DNA of 64,000 bases, from assembly GCF_000943555.1 (NCBI RefSeq), contig NZ_JTDV01000001.1, positions 806,001 through 870,000 of the forward strand, given 5' to 3'. Both the position numbers and the translations under genes were made by a program. Within the stretch, counting starts at the first letter, position 1. The number at the start of each line of letters is the position of its first letter. Below are positions 18,247 through 29,039 of this stretch, piece after piece. The DNA is from Neotamlana nanhaiensis (GTDB lineage: Bacteria > Bacteroidota > Bacteroidia > Flavobacteriales > Flavobacteriaceae). Under the pieces are notes generated by a model. That model was given only the letters and a program-made list of their open reading frames with translations. It did no database searches and was not told where the DNA came from.

Positions 18247-21200
18247 ATGAAACACTTTTGGCTATACTCTTTTTTTCTTTTATTTCACATAAGTGTATCC
18301 CAAAATATTCAAATTGAAAAACTCGATATTAAAAATGGTTTACCAGATAATTCGGTAAGAGATATCATTCAAGATAAACATGGTTATTTATGGTTTGGCA
18401 CACTAAATGGATTAAGCAGATATAACGGAAATAGCTTTAAAAATTACAACACTATTCCTGGCGATACTACTAGCCTAACTAACAGCAGAATGATTAAAAT
18501 TCTTGAAGATAAAAGAGGGTTTATTTGGTGTTGGTCAAGAGATAATAATTTACAGCGTGTAAACCCTGCTACCAACGAAGTTTTCGATTTAAATAGTTAT
18601 GTTTTACACAATCAAATAGCAATTCAAGATTTCAAAATTATTTCAAATGGAGATATTTGGGTTTGGGGAGATAATGGGTGCGCAAGAATACAATATCAAG
18701 GGAATGCTAATAGTTTAAAAGCCAAAATTTTTAACCAAATAAACGGTATTAAAAACATAAAAGTTCATTTTGTTTTTGAAGACCTAAACAAGAATATTTG
18801 GATTGGTACAGAAAAAGGGCTCATTAATTTAAACTCATCTGATGATAAGGCAAACATAAAAGTACATTATCCCAACATAAACTTTATAAGTTATAATATA
18901 TTTAATAATCAAATTTGGTTAGGAACAAAACGTCAAGGTGTTTTTAATTTTTCGAAAGAAAAAAACAGTTTTTCCCCCTCAAAGTTTCTTAATACCAAAC
19001 TCGGTTTTAACTCTGTATTATCTATAAATCAGTACGATTCAGAAACTTTACTTTTAGGACTTGAAAATGTTTTGGTAAAATTTAATCTGGTAAGTCATAA
19101 AGTCACAAAAGTACACCATAAGTTATTTAATGGTATTTCTAGGTTTTACAACGATTCTTTTAAAAACACTTGGCTAATTGCTCAAAAACGGGGCGTTTTT
19201 AAATACGACATTAATAATAACAAAGTAACTTATTACGATTTAAACGCACCAGAACGTGAATTTTTAGGTGGATCGGATAAAGTAGTAATTCTTGAAGACA
19301 GTAATAAGAACCTATGGCTTGGAGTGCATAGTGGCGGACTTTTTTTATACAATCGGGAACAGAATGAATTTAAAAATTATTCATATAATGAAGAAAAGCA
19401 AGGAGGCTTGTCATCTGATATAATATTAAGTTTATACGAAGACGCCTCCAAAAACCTTTGGGTAGGCACTATGTATGGAGGTGTCAACAAAATCAATTTA
19501 TCAAAAGATTATTTTACATGGTATAATCCGGTAGAAAAACCTAAAAATATATTTTCAAACGAAATACGAGCTGCCGTTCAAGACCGTAATTCTACTGTTT
19601 GGCTCGGCAGTAAAGGCGGAAATATTTTTGGTTATAAAAACGATTCATTAAACTATACTTTTCCTGATGATCTTTCCAAAAATAGTAAACACCTATTTAA
19701 GAATGTTAATGTTTACTGTTTATACATAGACCACCAAGACAACCTATGGATCGGCACCAAAGGAAAAGGCTTGTTCATTGTTAAAAATATAACAAACGAA
19801 ACCAAAGACAAGTTTGAAATTATTCATTTTAACAATAATAAATCTAAAGCATTAAACGATGTTTATTCTATTGTACAAGATAAAACAAACAGCTATTGGA
19901 TTGGTTCTCACGGTTATGGCTTAGCGCATTTAACTTCGCCTTTTTCTTCACCAAAAATAGAAACGTTTAATACAGAAAATAAACACCTCATTAGTAATTA
20001 CATCCGATATTTGTTTTTAGATATAGATAATAACCTTTGGATAGCAACATCCGATGGTATAAATTTTTTAAATTCTGAACACTTAACTTTAAAAGAAAAA
20101 AAATTTTTAGCTATAAAAAATATAAAAGACGAAATAACTTCACTAAGTTTTAATTCTGTAGACCATATATACCAATCGGTTGACAAAACCGTATATATAG
20201 CAACAATGGGTGGAGGCGTAGATATAATAACTCATAATAATATAGCTAAACGAAATTTCCAGTTTAAGCATTTAAGTACGTCCAATGGTTTATCTTCAAA
20301 CAAAATATTTGCTATTCAGGAAGATATTTATCAAAATATTTGGTTTAGCACCAGTTTGGGATTAAATAAATATTACCCTAGAAACGGTAAATTTGAACAC
20401 TTCTTTATCGAAAAAAATCATGGCCTTAATTACTTTTCAGAAGGTTGTGTTTCAAAATTAAGTAATGGAGATTTTTTATTTGGCCACCATCGGGGGTTTC
20501 TATCTTTTAATCCTAAAGATATAACCAAAGACACCACGCATTTCCCTTTGGTCTTTTCAAAACTTTTTATCAATGGTAATGAGCAAAGACCCAGACAATC
20601 TGATATTTTAAGCAAAAATATTGAATATGAAAATGAGCTCAACTTATCTCATAACCAAAACACGATCCAACTTGATTTTTCAGTGTTAGACTACAAGAGA
20701 CCAGAAAAGATTCAATACACTTATAAATTAGACAATTTTGATGCTGACTGGAGTGTACCGCTAACTCAAAATACAGCAATTTACCAAAATTTACCACACG
20801 GCAGTTATACTTTTTTATTAAAAGCAACTAATAGTGATGGAGTTGAATTAGCAGGTATGCAAAAAATTAAAATTAATATAAAGCCACCTTTTTTAAAATC
20901 TAATCTTGGTTATTTAATAACCTTTTTGATTTTCGGTTTCATATTTTTCTGCTTTTTGTATTTGTACAAAAAGCAAATTTCTGCAAAACAAGAAGTTATT
21001 TTTACTGATAAGCTTAATGAGAAAAAGATAGTTTATTACACTAACATATCACATGAATTTAAAACTCCTCTTTCACTCATTTCATGTCACTTAGAAGATA
21101 TTATAGACGAAGATAGTTTATCTGAAACTTCTAAAACAAGTATAAAAAAAATTCAGAAAAGTACAAGCTATCTTCTTAATTTAGTGGAACAAATTCTTGA

Positions 21201-22578
21201 TTTCAGAAAAATCAGAGAAGAAAAAAAGAAATTACAACTCGTTAACACAAACATTTTCAATACAATAAAAGATATTCACAATCAATTTTCTCCCTTGGCC
21301 ACAAAGGAAAACATAGAACTTATTTTTAATTATGATAGTAAAAATCTCCTTGGCTATATTGATGTTAATATTGTAAAAAAAATTGTTTATAACCTTTTGT
21401 CAAATGCTATTAAATTTACACCTGCTAATAAATTAATTAAAATTTCCGTAAAACGGATAAAGAATAATGAATTTGTAAAGATTAAAATAAAGGATCAAGG
21501 AAAGGGCATATCAAAAGAAGACCAAGAGCACCTATTTGAACGTTTTGGAAAAAGCGAAAATAGTTCTGGCATCGGACTTTTTTATGTTAAAGAACTGGTT
21601 AACTGTCACAAAGGTGCTATTAGTGTAAAAAGCGAATTAAAAAAAGGCACCTGCTTTATTATTACCTTACCCATTAATAAAAAATATTATCCAGAAGTAA
21701 CTTTTGAAAAAGAAAATGTGATAGTTAATGACAGTAATTTTTATGAACAAAAAATTGAATTTAACAATAATGAAATAGATGAAAATGATGTAAAAAAATC
21801 AAAATCCATTTTAATTATTGATGATAATAATGATATTCGCGACTATCTAAAAAGTAAATTCTCAAAACACTTTAGTGTATTAACAGCTGAAAATGGTAAA
21901 GTTGGGTTAGATGTTGCTATTAAAAAGCTACCAGATATTATAATTTGCGATTTAATGATGCCTGTGCTAGACGGTTTAAATACAGTTAAATTATTACGTG
22001 AAAATTTTAACACTTGTCATATCCCCATAATCTTACTAACCGCTAATGCCTCTGAGTATAAAAAAATTGAAGGCATAAAAATTGGAGCTGATGATTATAT
22101 TACCAAACCTTTTAATTTTAAATATTTGAAATTAAAAGTAGATTCGGTAATAGAGCAACGCGATAAAATGATAAAAAGTTTTAGTAAAAATCCAACGCTA
22201 TCCTCATCCATTTTAACCCAATCAAATGAAGACAAAACCTTTGTAGATAAAGTAAAAAACATTGTAGAAAATAGTATTGGAGAACCTAATTTTGGTATTA
22301 ATTTTATTTTAGAAAAACTAGGATTAAGTCGAACTGTTTTTTATAAAAAAATGAAGGAAATAACAGGTGAAACCCCTCATGAGTTTATTAGTACGATACA
22401 AATGAAAAAAGCTGCTTTATTACTAAAGAGTACTAATTATACCATCTCCGAGATTAGTCAAATCTGTGGGTTTAATGATGCCAATTATTTTTCTAAAATT
22501 TTTAAAAAATACTTTGGTCAAACACCTAAATCCTTTCAGTTAAAACACAAAAGCAATAAAAAAACAATGGCTTCATAA
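18247..22578 (+). CDS. Hybrid two-component system regulator (one-protein sensor/AraC)
   Basis: This 1443-residue protein has the full HTCS layout. A signal is followed by a two-component propeller sensor (about 20-770, repeated WFGT/WIGT/WVGT blade motifs), a Y_Y_Y domain (about 790-880), one membrane helix (about 887-908) and a histidine kinase with ISHEFKTPLSLI (His near 936). Next come an ATPase domain with GSGIGL-like SSGIGLFYVKELV, a receiver with IIDDNNDI and the phospho-acceptor in CDLMMPVLDG (near 1235), and a C-terminal AraC-type DNA-binding domain (GFNDANYFSKIFKKYFGQTP). Such proteins sense oligosaccharides in the periplasm and activate nearby glycan operons. It lies between PL1 and the GH31 locus and has no copy of the regulon element before it. 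It is a prime candidate to bind that element, because AraC-type proteins often use direct repeats. Confidence 0.93.
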   Translation: MKHFWLYSFFLLFHISVSQNIQIEKLDIKNGLPDNSVRDIIQDKHGYLWFGTLNGLSRYNGNSFKNYNTIPGDTTSLTNSRMIKILEDKRGFIWCWSRDNNLQRVNPATNEVFDLNSYVLHNQIAIQDFKIISNGDIWVWGDNGCARIQYQGNANSLKAKIFNQINGIKNIKVHFVFEDLNKNIWIGTEKGLINLNSSDDKANIKVHYPNINFISYNIFNNQIWLGTKRQGVFNFSKEKNSFSPSKFLNTKLGFNSVLSINQYDSETLLLGLENVLVKFNLVSHKVTKVHHKLFNGISRFYNDSFKNTWLIAQKRGVFKYDINNNKVTYYDLNAPEREFLGGSDKVVILEDSNKNLWLGVHSGGLFLYNREQNEFKNYSYNEEKQGGLSSDIILSLYEDASKNLWVGTMYGGVNKINLSKDYFTWYNPVEKPKNIFSNEIRAAVQDRNSTVWLGSKGGNIFGYKNDSLNYTFPDDLSKNSKHLFKNVNVYCLYIDHQDNLWIGTKGKGLFIVKNITNETKDKFEIIHFNNNKSKALNDVYSIVQDKTNSYWIGSHGYGLAHLTSPFSSPKIETFNTENKHLISNYIRYLFLDIDNNLWIATSDGINFLNSEHLTLKEKKFLAIKNIKDEITSLSFNSVDHIYQSVDKTVYIATMGGGVDIITHNNIAKRNFQFKHLSTSNGLSSNKIFAIQEDIYQNIWFSTSLGLNKYYPRNGKFEHFFIEKNHGLNYFSEGCVSKLSNGDFLFGHHRGFLSFNPKDITKDTTHFPLVFSKLFINGNEQRPRQSDILSKNIEYENELNLSHNQNTIQLDFSVLDYKRPEKIQYTYKLDNFDADWSVPLTQNTAIYQNLPHGSYTFLLKATNSDGVELAGMQKIKINIKPPFLKSNLGYLITFLIFGFIFFCFLYLYKKQISAKQEVIFTDKLNEKKIVYYTNISHEFKTPLSLISCHLEDIIDEDSLSETSKTSIKKIQKSTSYLLNLVEQILDFRKIREEKKKLQLVNTNIFNTIKDIHNQFSPLATKENIELIFNYDSKNLLGYIDVNIVKKIVYNLLSNAIKFTPANKLIKISVKRIKNNEFVKIKIKDQGKGISKEDQEHLFERFGKSENSSGIGLFYVKELVNCHKGAISVKSELKKGTCFIITLPINKKYYPEVTFEKENVIVNDSNFYEQKIEFNNNEIDENDVKKSKSILIIDDNNDIRDYLKSKFSKHFSVLTAENGKVGLDVAIKKLPDIIICDLMMPVLDGLNTVKLLRENFNTCHIPIILLTANASEYKKIEGIKIGADDYITKPFNFKYLKLKVDSVIEQRDKMIKSFSKNPTLSSSILTQSNEDKTFVDKVKNIVENSIGEPNFGINFILEKLGLSRTVFYKKMKEITGETPHEFISTIQMKKAALLLKSTNYTISEISQICGFNDANYFSKIFKKYFGQTPKSFQLKHKSNKKTMAS

Positions 22579-22623
22579 AAGAATAAAACCATTGTTACTA
22601 ACAACTAATTAATAGAAAACTAA

Positions 22624-25059
22624 CTAAATTATAATAATCGATATAACTTCTTTGTTTGATATTTCTGGTGAAACGCTTAAAATGCCGTCTTTAAAACTAA
22701 CCTGCTCGGTTTCGTTTATGTGGTACTTTTTATTGTTTATCTTAACATGATCCGGTTGTTCTTTTAGGTGAAATTTCGCCGTATATGTTTTTTCTTCACT
22801 TTTAAAATCACCTTTAGGCATTTCAATGTCTAACTTGATATTTTCTTCAGCTACTTGAAGAGTTATAGCCGTAATATTAAAATCTCCTTTTTGGTATTTC
22901 AAACTTTTGCCATCATCATTGTATAAACTGAAAGTACTCGAGGCAGTAGGGTAAACATCAAGGGTTAAGTGATCAATAGGCTTCTCGCCAACATAGTTTA
23001 CTGGAACTTGGGTAGGAATTATGGCGCCTTCTTTTACAAAAATGGGCATTTGGTCAATGGGGGAAAGTACATTATAATGCTTTTTACCCTCGTAAATTTT
23101 TCCTGTCCAATAATCTGTCCATTGCCCTTCTGGAAGGTAAACTACTCGGGTTTTCGCCCCTTTTTGGGTCACTGGACAAATCATTAAACTTTCTCCCAAC
23201 ATATATTGGTCGGTGATGCTATAAACATTCACATCGTTTTGATACGGAATTACCAAAGCACGCATTAGAGGAATGCCGGTTGTGTACATTTGGTACGAGT
23301 GACTATATAAATAGGGAATTAAACTATAACGTAACCTGTCATATTGCTTGAAAATTTGCAAAGCTTCATCGCCGTAGCTCCAAGGTTCTTTATAATTAGG
23401 GTGCTCCATCCCGAATAAATGGGCTATGGGGCTTAGCAATCCAAATTGGCACCAACGGATATAAAGTTCGGGGTCTGCGATATGTTCAAAGCCTCCCATA
23501 CAGTGAGCCCAATTACCAACACCGGAAAGCCCAATATTAAGCCCCGCTTTTATAACGGGTTCAAAATACTGCCATTCGCTAGGCCAATCGCCTGCAAAAA
23601 TAAAAGGATAGCGCTGTATGCCCGCATAACCTTCCCTGGTGTGGTTCATACCGCGAATGCCATTATATTCTTGAAATTTCTCGTATGGTGCTTTGGCATA
23701 GGCAATGGGAAATAGATTGTGCAAAGCTTTAACGCCTTCGCCTTGAGGGCCTACTTTATTGCTTTCGTTTGCTTTTCTTCCAAAGGCACTGCCTTCGTCG
23801 GTTTTTAAAAACATCGCACCTTGGTCGGCAATGGTTTTCACGCCGTTTTTCCACCACCAATCAACAGCCTTTTCATCAAAGAAATTAACGAATTCGCCTA
23901 AACTGTTTTCTTCTGGATATACATGTCCTTTCTCACGGGCTTGATCTAGAAGATTTAAGGTTTTCCCATTGTCAAACCTGGGGCGTAAATGCAGGCCAAC
24001 CATGTTTAAATTTAAGTCGTATAAATCTGAAAACATCTGGTCTGGGTTGTCAAAAGTGTTGCGCCACTCAAAGGTTGTAGCGCCTTTGCCACCGCTTTTC
24101 CCAAAAATGCGCCATGTAGAATCTAAATGCAGTATATCTAACGGAATTTCTAATGCTCTGAACTTTTTAGCGAGGTTAACAACATAGTCGGTAGAGGTGT
24201 GTTTTTCATGTCCCCAGGTTCCGCCGCTGTAAGTACCCACATGCAAGCCTAAAGCAAATTTGGGTAACAGGGGAGACTTCCCAGTTAAGGAAGTGTAGCC
24301 ATCTAAAATATTTGAAAAAGTGGGACCGTAAATAAAGTAATAATCCAATTCACCGCCATCAGCATAAAAACTGTATCGGTTGTTGGAATCGGCACCCATA
24401 TTCCAAGTTGTAGGGTATGCTGTGTGGAAAAACAAACCATAGCCTGCGGTGCTCATAAAAAACGGTATGGGGCTGTAATTGGCTTCCAGTACATTATAGG
24501 CTCCGGTAATGTGCGGCCTACCAAGTCCTCGTCCAACGTTAAGTTCAACTTTTTTGCCACGACGGTCTAAAAAGTCCATGCGCTCTCCAAACCCAAAAAA
24601 ATGCTCGTTTGCTTTTAAATGTTTGGTACTTCCAACTTTACTTTCGTTTTTAAAACCGCCATAGTTTTGGCCTTTATTGGTTTCAGATGAAAGCAAGGTG
24701 TTGTCTTTATCAAAAAACTGAATACTAAACGGGGTTTTGTTTATCTCTACTTTTAAGTGCTCGGTATGGATTTTAATGGAGGTATCTGTTTCAGTAAGTT
24801 TATGAGGGACATTATGCCAATTGTAATTTGAAACCATCCAATTTTCGTTATCCAAAAAAGTATGGTTCCAACTTGTGCGTACCCTTATAATTGATGGTGT
24901 ACAAAGTTCAACTATAACGGTAGCTTTAGTTGTTTTAAGTTTTATTTCGTTGCTGTTCTTTTGTAGTATTTTTTCAAAATTGCCGGTGTTTGTTTGGGCG
25001 TCAATGGAAATAATGGTGAGTAATAAAATATAAATACAGGCTAAAGTTTTGTATTTCAT
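22624..25059 (-). CDS. GH31 alpha-glycosidase
   Basis: This 811-residue protein has a signal peptide ending in SIDAQ. It has the GH31 N-terminal beta-sandwich with FGFGERMDFLDRRGK and YGLFFHTAYPTTWNMG, a TIM barrel with ILHLDSTWRIFG, the nucleophile in FLKTDEGSAFG (Asp near 420) and the acid/base in FAGDWPSEW (Asp near 491). A C-terminal domain carries a typical NDDGKSL. The family includes alpha-glucosidases, alpha-xylosidases and alpha-galactosidases, and I cannot pick one. It follows the SusC/SusD lipoprotein operon on the same strand after 148 bp and is convergent with the HTCS gene. It lacks the regulon element. Confidence 0.9.
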   Translation of the reverse strand: MKYKTLACIYILLLTIISIDAQTNTGNFEKILQKNSNEIKLKTTKATVIVELCTPSIIRVRTSWNHTFLDNENWMVSNYNWHNVPHKLTETDTSIKIHTEHLKVEINKTPFSIQFFDKDNTLLSSETNKGQNYGGFKNESKVGSTKHLKANEHFFGFGERMDFLDRRGKKVELNVGRGLGRPHITGAYNVLEANYSPIPFFMSTAGYGLFFHTAYPTTWNMGADSNNRYSFYADGGELDYYFIYGPTFSNILDGYTSLTGKSPLLPKFALGLHVGTYSGGTWGHEKHTSTDYVVNLAKKFRALEIPLDILHLDSTWRIFGKSGGKGATTFEWRNTFDNPDQMFSDLYDLNLNMVGLHLRPRFDNGKTLNLLDQAREKGHVYPEENSLGEFVNFFDEKAVDWWWKNGVKTIADQGAMFLKTDEGSAFGRKANESNKVGPQGEGVKALHNLFPIAYAKAPYEKFQEYNGIRGMNHTREGYAGIQRYPFIFAGDWPSEWQYFEPVIKAGLNIGLSGVGNWAHCMGGFEHIADPELYIRWCQFGLLSPIAHLFGMEHPNYKEPWSYGDEALQIFKQYDRLRYSLIPYLYSHSYQMYTTGIPLMRALVIPYQNDVNVYSITDQYMLGESLMICPVTQKGAKTRVVYLPEGQWTDYWTGKIYEGKKHYNVLSPIDQMPIFVKEGAIIPTQVPVNYVGEKPIDHLTLDVYPTASSTFSLYNDDGKSLKYQKGDFNITAITLQVAEENIKLDIEMPKGDFKSEEKTYTAKFHLKEQPDHVKINNKKYHINETEQVSFKDGILSVSPEISNKEVISIIII

Positions 25060-25112
25060 GGTTTTGTGTTAGAATTTGCTTGTGTTTTTGCTGTTTTATC
25101 TAAGTAGTATGG

Positions 25113-25189
25113 TATTGATTGGAGGTCTGGGTGCAACACAAAATCTCTCAACCCTTTGTCTTACATCCCAAACCTCTATCAAATCAATA
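25113..25189. repeat. Imperfect inverted repeat before GH31
   Basis: The arms at 25113-25131 (TATTGATTGGAGGTCTGGG) and 25167-25189 pair apart from a 4-base bulge and two mismatches. There is no T-run on the minus-strand 3' side, so a structured leader or weak attenuator fits better than a plain terminator. Confidence 0.45.
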
Positions 25190-25207
25190 GCAAACTAGAT
25201 TAAACGG

Positions 25208-25885
25208 TTACTCAATGTTTTCCCACGTGGTTATAAACGTATCTATACTCGAGCTGTCTGGTAAAAAAACCGTAGCAAATTCACCACCTGATTTATAACC
25301 TTCAATGGTTATGGAGTTTTCTTCAGCCAATAGATTTGTGGTTGCTTCAATGTCGGATGTGTTGATGTATTTTATTTGAGTTTCAACAGCACCATTTGAA
25401 ATATCGGCATCGCTAAAGCTTAGGCTAAGTGTTCTGGTTATGGAGTCTATATTGGAGGATAGCAAGGTTCTGTTTGAAATGAGCTTTGCATAATTATCTC
25501 CGTAAGATGTTCCAAAAACTTCAACAGGAATCGATATATTACCATAGGTATCGTAGGTTTTTATGATGAACGAATAGCTGTCTTCCGGCAAATTATCCAG
25601 CATAATTTCCTGTAAGGTGTTGGTTTGCTCTACCGGAACCGAAATAGAATCTGCATAAAAATTCCAAAACACCCGGGCTTCGTTCACAGCAGGGTCTCCA
25701 GGGGTTAATACTTCTATTTTTACTCTATTTTTTCCTGAAAAGGAAACCGGTTCAAGTACTTTTCCAGGATAGTTTCTATCTGAAAATTGATTTACAAAAT
25801 CTTCGTAAATTTCAGTTTGGTCTTGGCAGGATATGGTGCTTACAATAAGCGCAGATACTGCCATATATATAAATATATTTTTCAT
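25208..25885 (-). CDS. DUF4998-type surface lipoprotein
   Basis: This 225-residue protein has a lipoprotein signal (IVSTISCQDQTEIYEDF) and a body with YPGKVLEPVSFSGKNRVKI and ARVFWNFYADSISVPV. It resembles the DUF4998 lipoproteins that accompany SusC/SusD pairs in Bacteroidota. No enzymatic motif is seen. A surface glycan-binding or accessory role is inferred from position: 22 bp after the DUF4959/DUF5000 gene and before GH31. Confidence 0.72.
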   Translation of the reverse strand: MKNIFIYMAVSALIVSTISCQDQTEIYEDFVNQFSDRNYPGKVLEPVSFSGKNRVKIEVLTPGDPAVNEARVFWNFYADSISVPVEQTNTLQEIMLDNLPEDSYSFIIKTYDTYGNISIPVEVFGTSYGDNYAKLISNRTLLSSNIDSITRTLSLSFSDADISNGAVETQIKYINTSDIEATTNLLAEENSITIEGYKSGGEFATVFLPDSSSIDTFITTWENIE

Positions 25886-25907
25886 GTTTAATGCTTCTTA
25901 ATTTCAA

Positions 25908-27101
25908 TTATTCTTCTACTTTACCCCAGAATGACATCTCGGTGATGATTATAAAAGCACCGCCTCCGGTGGTTTCATTAAACTTGAATCTGTAAAAACG
26001 ATAACCGTCGGGAATGTTTATAAACTCGTAGTCAATACCTTGTCTGGCATAATCGATGTCCTCTTGTGTATTTTGTTTATGGGGTTGTCCTGAGGGTTTG
26101 TAAGGCTCGTCAAAATGATGCAAAAAAGTCCAGCTATCCCAAGAGCCATCAGGATTAGGATCGTTAGATCCATAAATGTCCCAATCGGTAGGAAAATTAC
26201 CGTCTTGATACTCTCTGTCTCCTCTAAACCAAAGTTTAAGTCGGCTTAACTTATATTTTGTACCAAAATCCAGTGATATCCATTTAGGCATAGGATCTTG
26301 GTTTTGATCTGAGGCCCAGAAATTACTATATGAAATAACATCATCCCATAAATGGGTAATTGGGTTTTTAGATCGTAGCGACCTAGAATCGGTTGGCAAT
26401 CGTAAATCGGCAAAACCATCTTTAGGAATTAGAATTTCAAAAAGTGGCGTTACTGTGGCTTCAATCATTTCGGTTTTATTCCCAAAAGGATCACTAACCG
26501 TAACCGCAAAATTTGATTCTACTGCATCAAAACCACGTAATACCCAACGACCATCTATTAGCTTAGTGTATAATTTGTCGTAAGGGATGTACTCAGTTTT
26601 GGTACCTAAAGTGTCTACCAATATCTCTAAGATAATGTTTGCTTCAGTTGGGTTGTCGTATAGCACTTCAATGCCTCCAAAAACAGCTTTGATATCAATA
26701 GTTTTAGCTACTTCGAAAATAGAAGGCGTTAAAGGATTAAAACTTTTTTCAACAGCATCGGACTGTTTGGTGTTTCTGCCAATACTGTAAAACTTAACAT
26801 TATGGGAATTGGTGTCGCCATAGCCTTCTAAAATCAATTCATTGTCGTATTTTGATGATTTAGCCTCTCTTGGAACGCCAGCGGGAGCCTCGTAAACGGC
26901 TTTGGCGTAGAGGTAGTTTTCATCGTTTGGAATATCGTAATTGACAATAGCGCCTCCCGGTGTGGGTGTAATTTCAATATTGGTAATTATACCCGGCGAG
27001 CTTCCGGATTGATCTATTAAATCCTCACGTCCTTCTTCTTGGCAAGCTATAAAGCCTGCAAACAATACAAGTCCTGCTATGTATTTAAATTTATTTTTCA
27101 T
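25908..27101 (-). CDS. DUF4959/DUF5000-type surface glycan-binding lipoprotein
   Basis: I start it at the ATG at 27101 because that gives a clean lipoprotein signal (MKNKFKYIAGLVLFAGFIACQ). A longer form from 27128 would overlap the SusD stop. Residues of about 40-130 resemble DUF4959 (IEITPTPGGAIVNYDIP). The C-terminal 150 residues form a discoidin-like domain (WISLDFGTKYKLSRLKLWF, FPTDWDIYGSNDP, RFYRFKFNETTGGG), as in DUF5000 proteins. It probably sits on the cell surface beside SusC/SusD and helps hold the glycan. It is third in that operon. Confidence 0.75.
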   Translation of the reverse strand: MKNKFKYIAGLVLFAGFIACQEEGREDLIDQSGSSPGIITNIEITPTPGGAIVNYDIPNDENYLYAKAVYEAPAGVPREAKSSKYDNELILEGYGDTNSHNVKFYSIGRNTKQSDAVEKSFNPLTPSIFEVAKTIDIKAVFGGIEVLYDNPTEANIILEILVDTLGTKTEYIPYDKLYTKLIDGRWVLRGFDAVESNFAVTVSDPFGNKTEMIEATVTPLFEILIPKDGFADLRLPTDSRSLRSKNPITHLWDDVISYSNFWASDQNQDPMPKWISLDFGTKYKLSRLKLWFRGDREYQDGNFPTDWDIYGSNDPNPDGSWDSWTFLHHFDEPYKPSGQPHKQNTQEDIDYARQGIDYEFINIPDGYRFYRFKFNETTGGGAFIIITEMSFWGKVEE

Positions 27102-27121
27102 GATTTGTTTTTTTAGTTGAT

Positions 27122-29002
27122 TTACCATCCAAGGTTCTGTACCAAGTTTCTGTTGCGAATAATGTAATTGTCTTTAATGGGTAGAAAATAATCTTTAAGT
27201 CCGAACTTTTGGGTGAAAAGTACTCTTGGTTTGCTGTACAATTCTGAAGATTCTTTGGTTTGATCCCATCCCAAAACGTCGTCGTTCAATTGAGTTGGAG
27301 CGGTTTTCCAACGGCGTAAATCCCAATAGCGACTGCCTTCAAAAGCTAATTCTATACCGCGTTCTTGACGAATGATGGATCGCAAACCTTCTTTGCTTTG
27401 TGGTTTTGATGGGTTTGTTGAAAAATTAGCCCAAGATTCATCCACTCCTAGCAATCCCGCTCGGTCTCTAATGGCGTCGATATATGATTTTACTTCTGGC
27501 GATGGCCCACTAGCTTCGTTTAACGTTTCGGCATACAACAAGTATAAATCGGCCAAGCGGATTACTGGAAACGGATAAGCGTTTACCGAATAGGTGATTG
27601 GTGGTGTTTGTACATTTTCATAATGTATGTACTTCTTAATATAACTTCCCGTGGAATTATTGTTATTGGGTTGCTTATACTTTGTACGAAGGAAAAATAA
27701 ATCGTCTTCATCATATTTGCCTTGGCCGTACCAAACGCCACCATCAAAACCTATATTGGCGTAATACCTGTTTTCTCTGTCGAAATGATAGTTGGTAGTT
27801 TCATAATTGGTTTCAATGTTTGGATAATCGGCTTCTTCGGCCACTTGGGTGCTGAATCTTCCGTTGTAATCCCAGGTATTATCCTCTTCAATAGGCACAC
27901 CATTTTCAGTATAGTATAAATCTAAAATTTTAATAGGCACACCTAATTCGTGTCTTGTACCTTGGTTTTCGGTATTGGTATCATCTACGTACGGTGCCGC
28001 ATAATTTTGCAAACCACTCACCATGCTTTGCGTGTTGCCCCAAATAATTTCGGTGTTCCATTTTTCGGTAATGGCCGTTCTTAAACTTAGCTGGGTAATG
28101 GTAGCATCCGAAAGCGGTTTACCAATAACGTTAAGGTATTCATGTAGTTTGGCGCCGTAGCTTTCGCAGGCATCAATTGCAGCTTTACAGGCGTCTGCGG
28201 CAGTTTGCCATCTCGTTTCGTCATAAACTTGATTAAACAGTTGTGTACCATCGTTGTTTTGTAATGCAGCAAAATCGGTATTGCCATTAAACAACGGACT
28301 AGCATGATAGGTTAGTATTTTTGCTTTAACCGATAGAGCTATGGATTGTGTTACTCTACCTAATGCGCTTACCGGATCGGTGATTTCTTCTGGTAAATCG
28401 TTAACGGCATCATCAATCAATTCAACAGCGAAATTAAAGCAATCGTCTACTGGCTGACGCGATACACGTACCTCATCAATACTGGCATCAATGGGTAAGC
28501 TTTCGTCGATGATAGGAATAGGGCCGTAGTGCTTTACCAAATTAAAATGATAATAGGCTTTTAAAAACTTCACTTCGGCAATCCATTGTCTTTTTTCCAA
28601 TTCGTCCATATCTGGAACTACATCAATATTCGCTAAAAAAATATTACAGTCGCGAATAGCTTTGTACATATTATCCCAAATTTCGTTTCCTATGGGATCT
28701 ATTTTATTTTGTCCGCCTTTTGCTGTATCGAAAATACGATGTTCAAAGTTTTTTGATGCGCCTGGAGCTGAATTAAAAGCCCAAATTTCATCGGCACCTA
28801 ATAACCCAAAATTACCAGCAGGATCGGCTTGATTAGGCATATACGAATAGCATGTAAACAAATACTTTTCGGCATTAACACGTAAGCTAAAAGCATCGTC
28901 TATTGTTGCTAAATTATCTGGTACAACATCGAGGTAACTTTCGCATGAACATAGCGAAAGACATGCGACTACCAGTAAATTCCATATTTTATTTCGTTTC
29001 AT
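27122..29002 (-). CDS. SusD/RagB-like glycan-binding lipoprotein (GH31 locus)
   Basis: The start at 29002 gives the signal MKRNKIWNLLVVACLSLCSC and then ESYLDVVPDNLATIDDAF, the standard SusD mature start. The frame could extend to 29035 but that only adds a charged leader. The tetratricopeptide-like body (AEVKFLKAYYHFNLVKHYGPIPI) and the C-terminal IRQERGIELAFEGSRYWDLRRWK motif are diagnostic. It caps the partner SusC porin at the outer membrane, 37 bp upstream in the operon. It is quite different in sequence from the two other SusD proteins in the window, so this system imports a different glycan. Confidence 0.92.
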   Translation of the reverse strand: MKRNKIWNLLVVACLSLCSCESYLDVVPDNLATIDDAFSLRVNAEKYLFTCYSYMPNQADPAGNFGLLGADEIWAFNSAPGASKNFEHRIFDTAKGGQNKIDPIGNEIWDNMYKAIRDCNIFLANIDVVPDMDELEKRQWIAEVKFLKAYYHFNLVKHYGPIPIIDESLPIDASIDEVRVSRQPVDDCFNFAVELIDDAVNDLPEEITDPVSALGRVTQSIALSVKAKILTYHASPLFNGNTDFAALQNNDGTQLFNQVYDETRWQTAADACKAAIDACESYGAKLHEYLNVIGKPLSDATITQLSLRTAITEKWNTEIIWGNTQSMVSGLQNYAAPYVDDTNTENQGTRHELGVPIKILDLYYTENGVPIEEDNTWDYNGRFSTQVAEEADYPNIETNYETTNYHFDRENRYYANIGFDGGVWYGQGKYDEDDLFFLRTKYKQPNNNNSTGSYIKKYIHYENVQTPPITYSVNAYPFPVIRLADLYLLYAETLNEASGPSPEVKSYIDAIRDRAGLLGVDESWANFSTNPSKPQSKEGLRSIIRQERGIELAFEGSRYWDLRRWKTAPTQLNDDVLGWDQTKESSELYSKPRVLFTQKFGLKDYFLPIKDNYIIRNRNLVQNLGW

Positions 29003-29039
29003 TGTTTTTCTTTTAAATTTTAAAACCATCATCATTCAG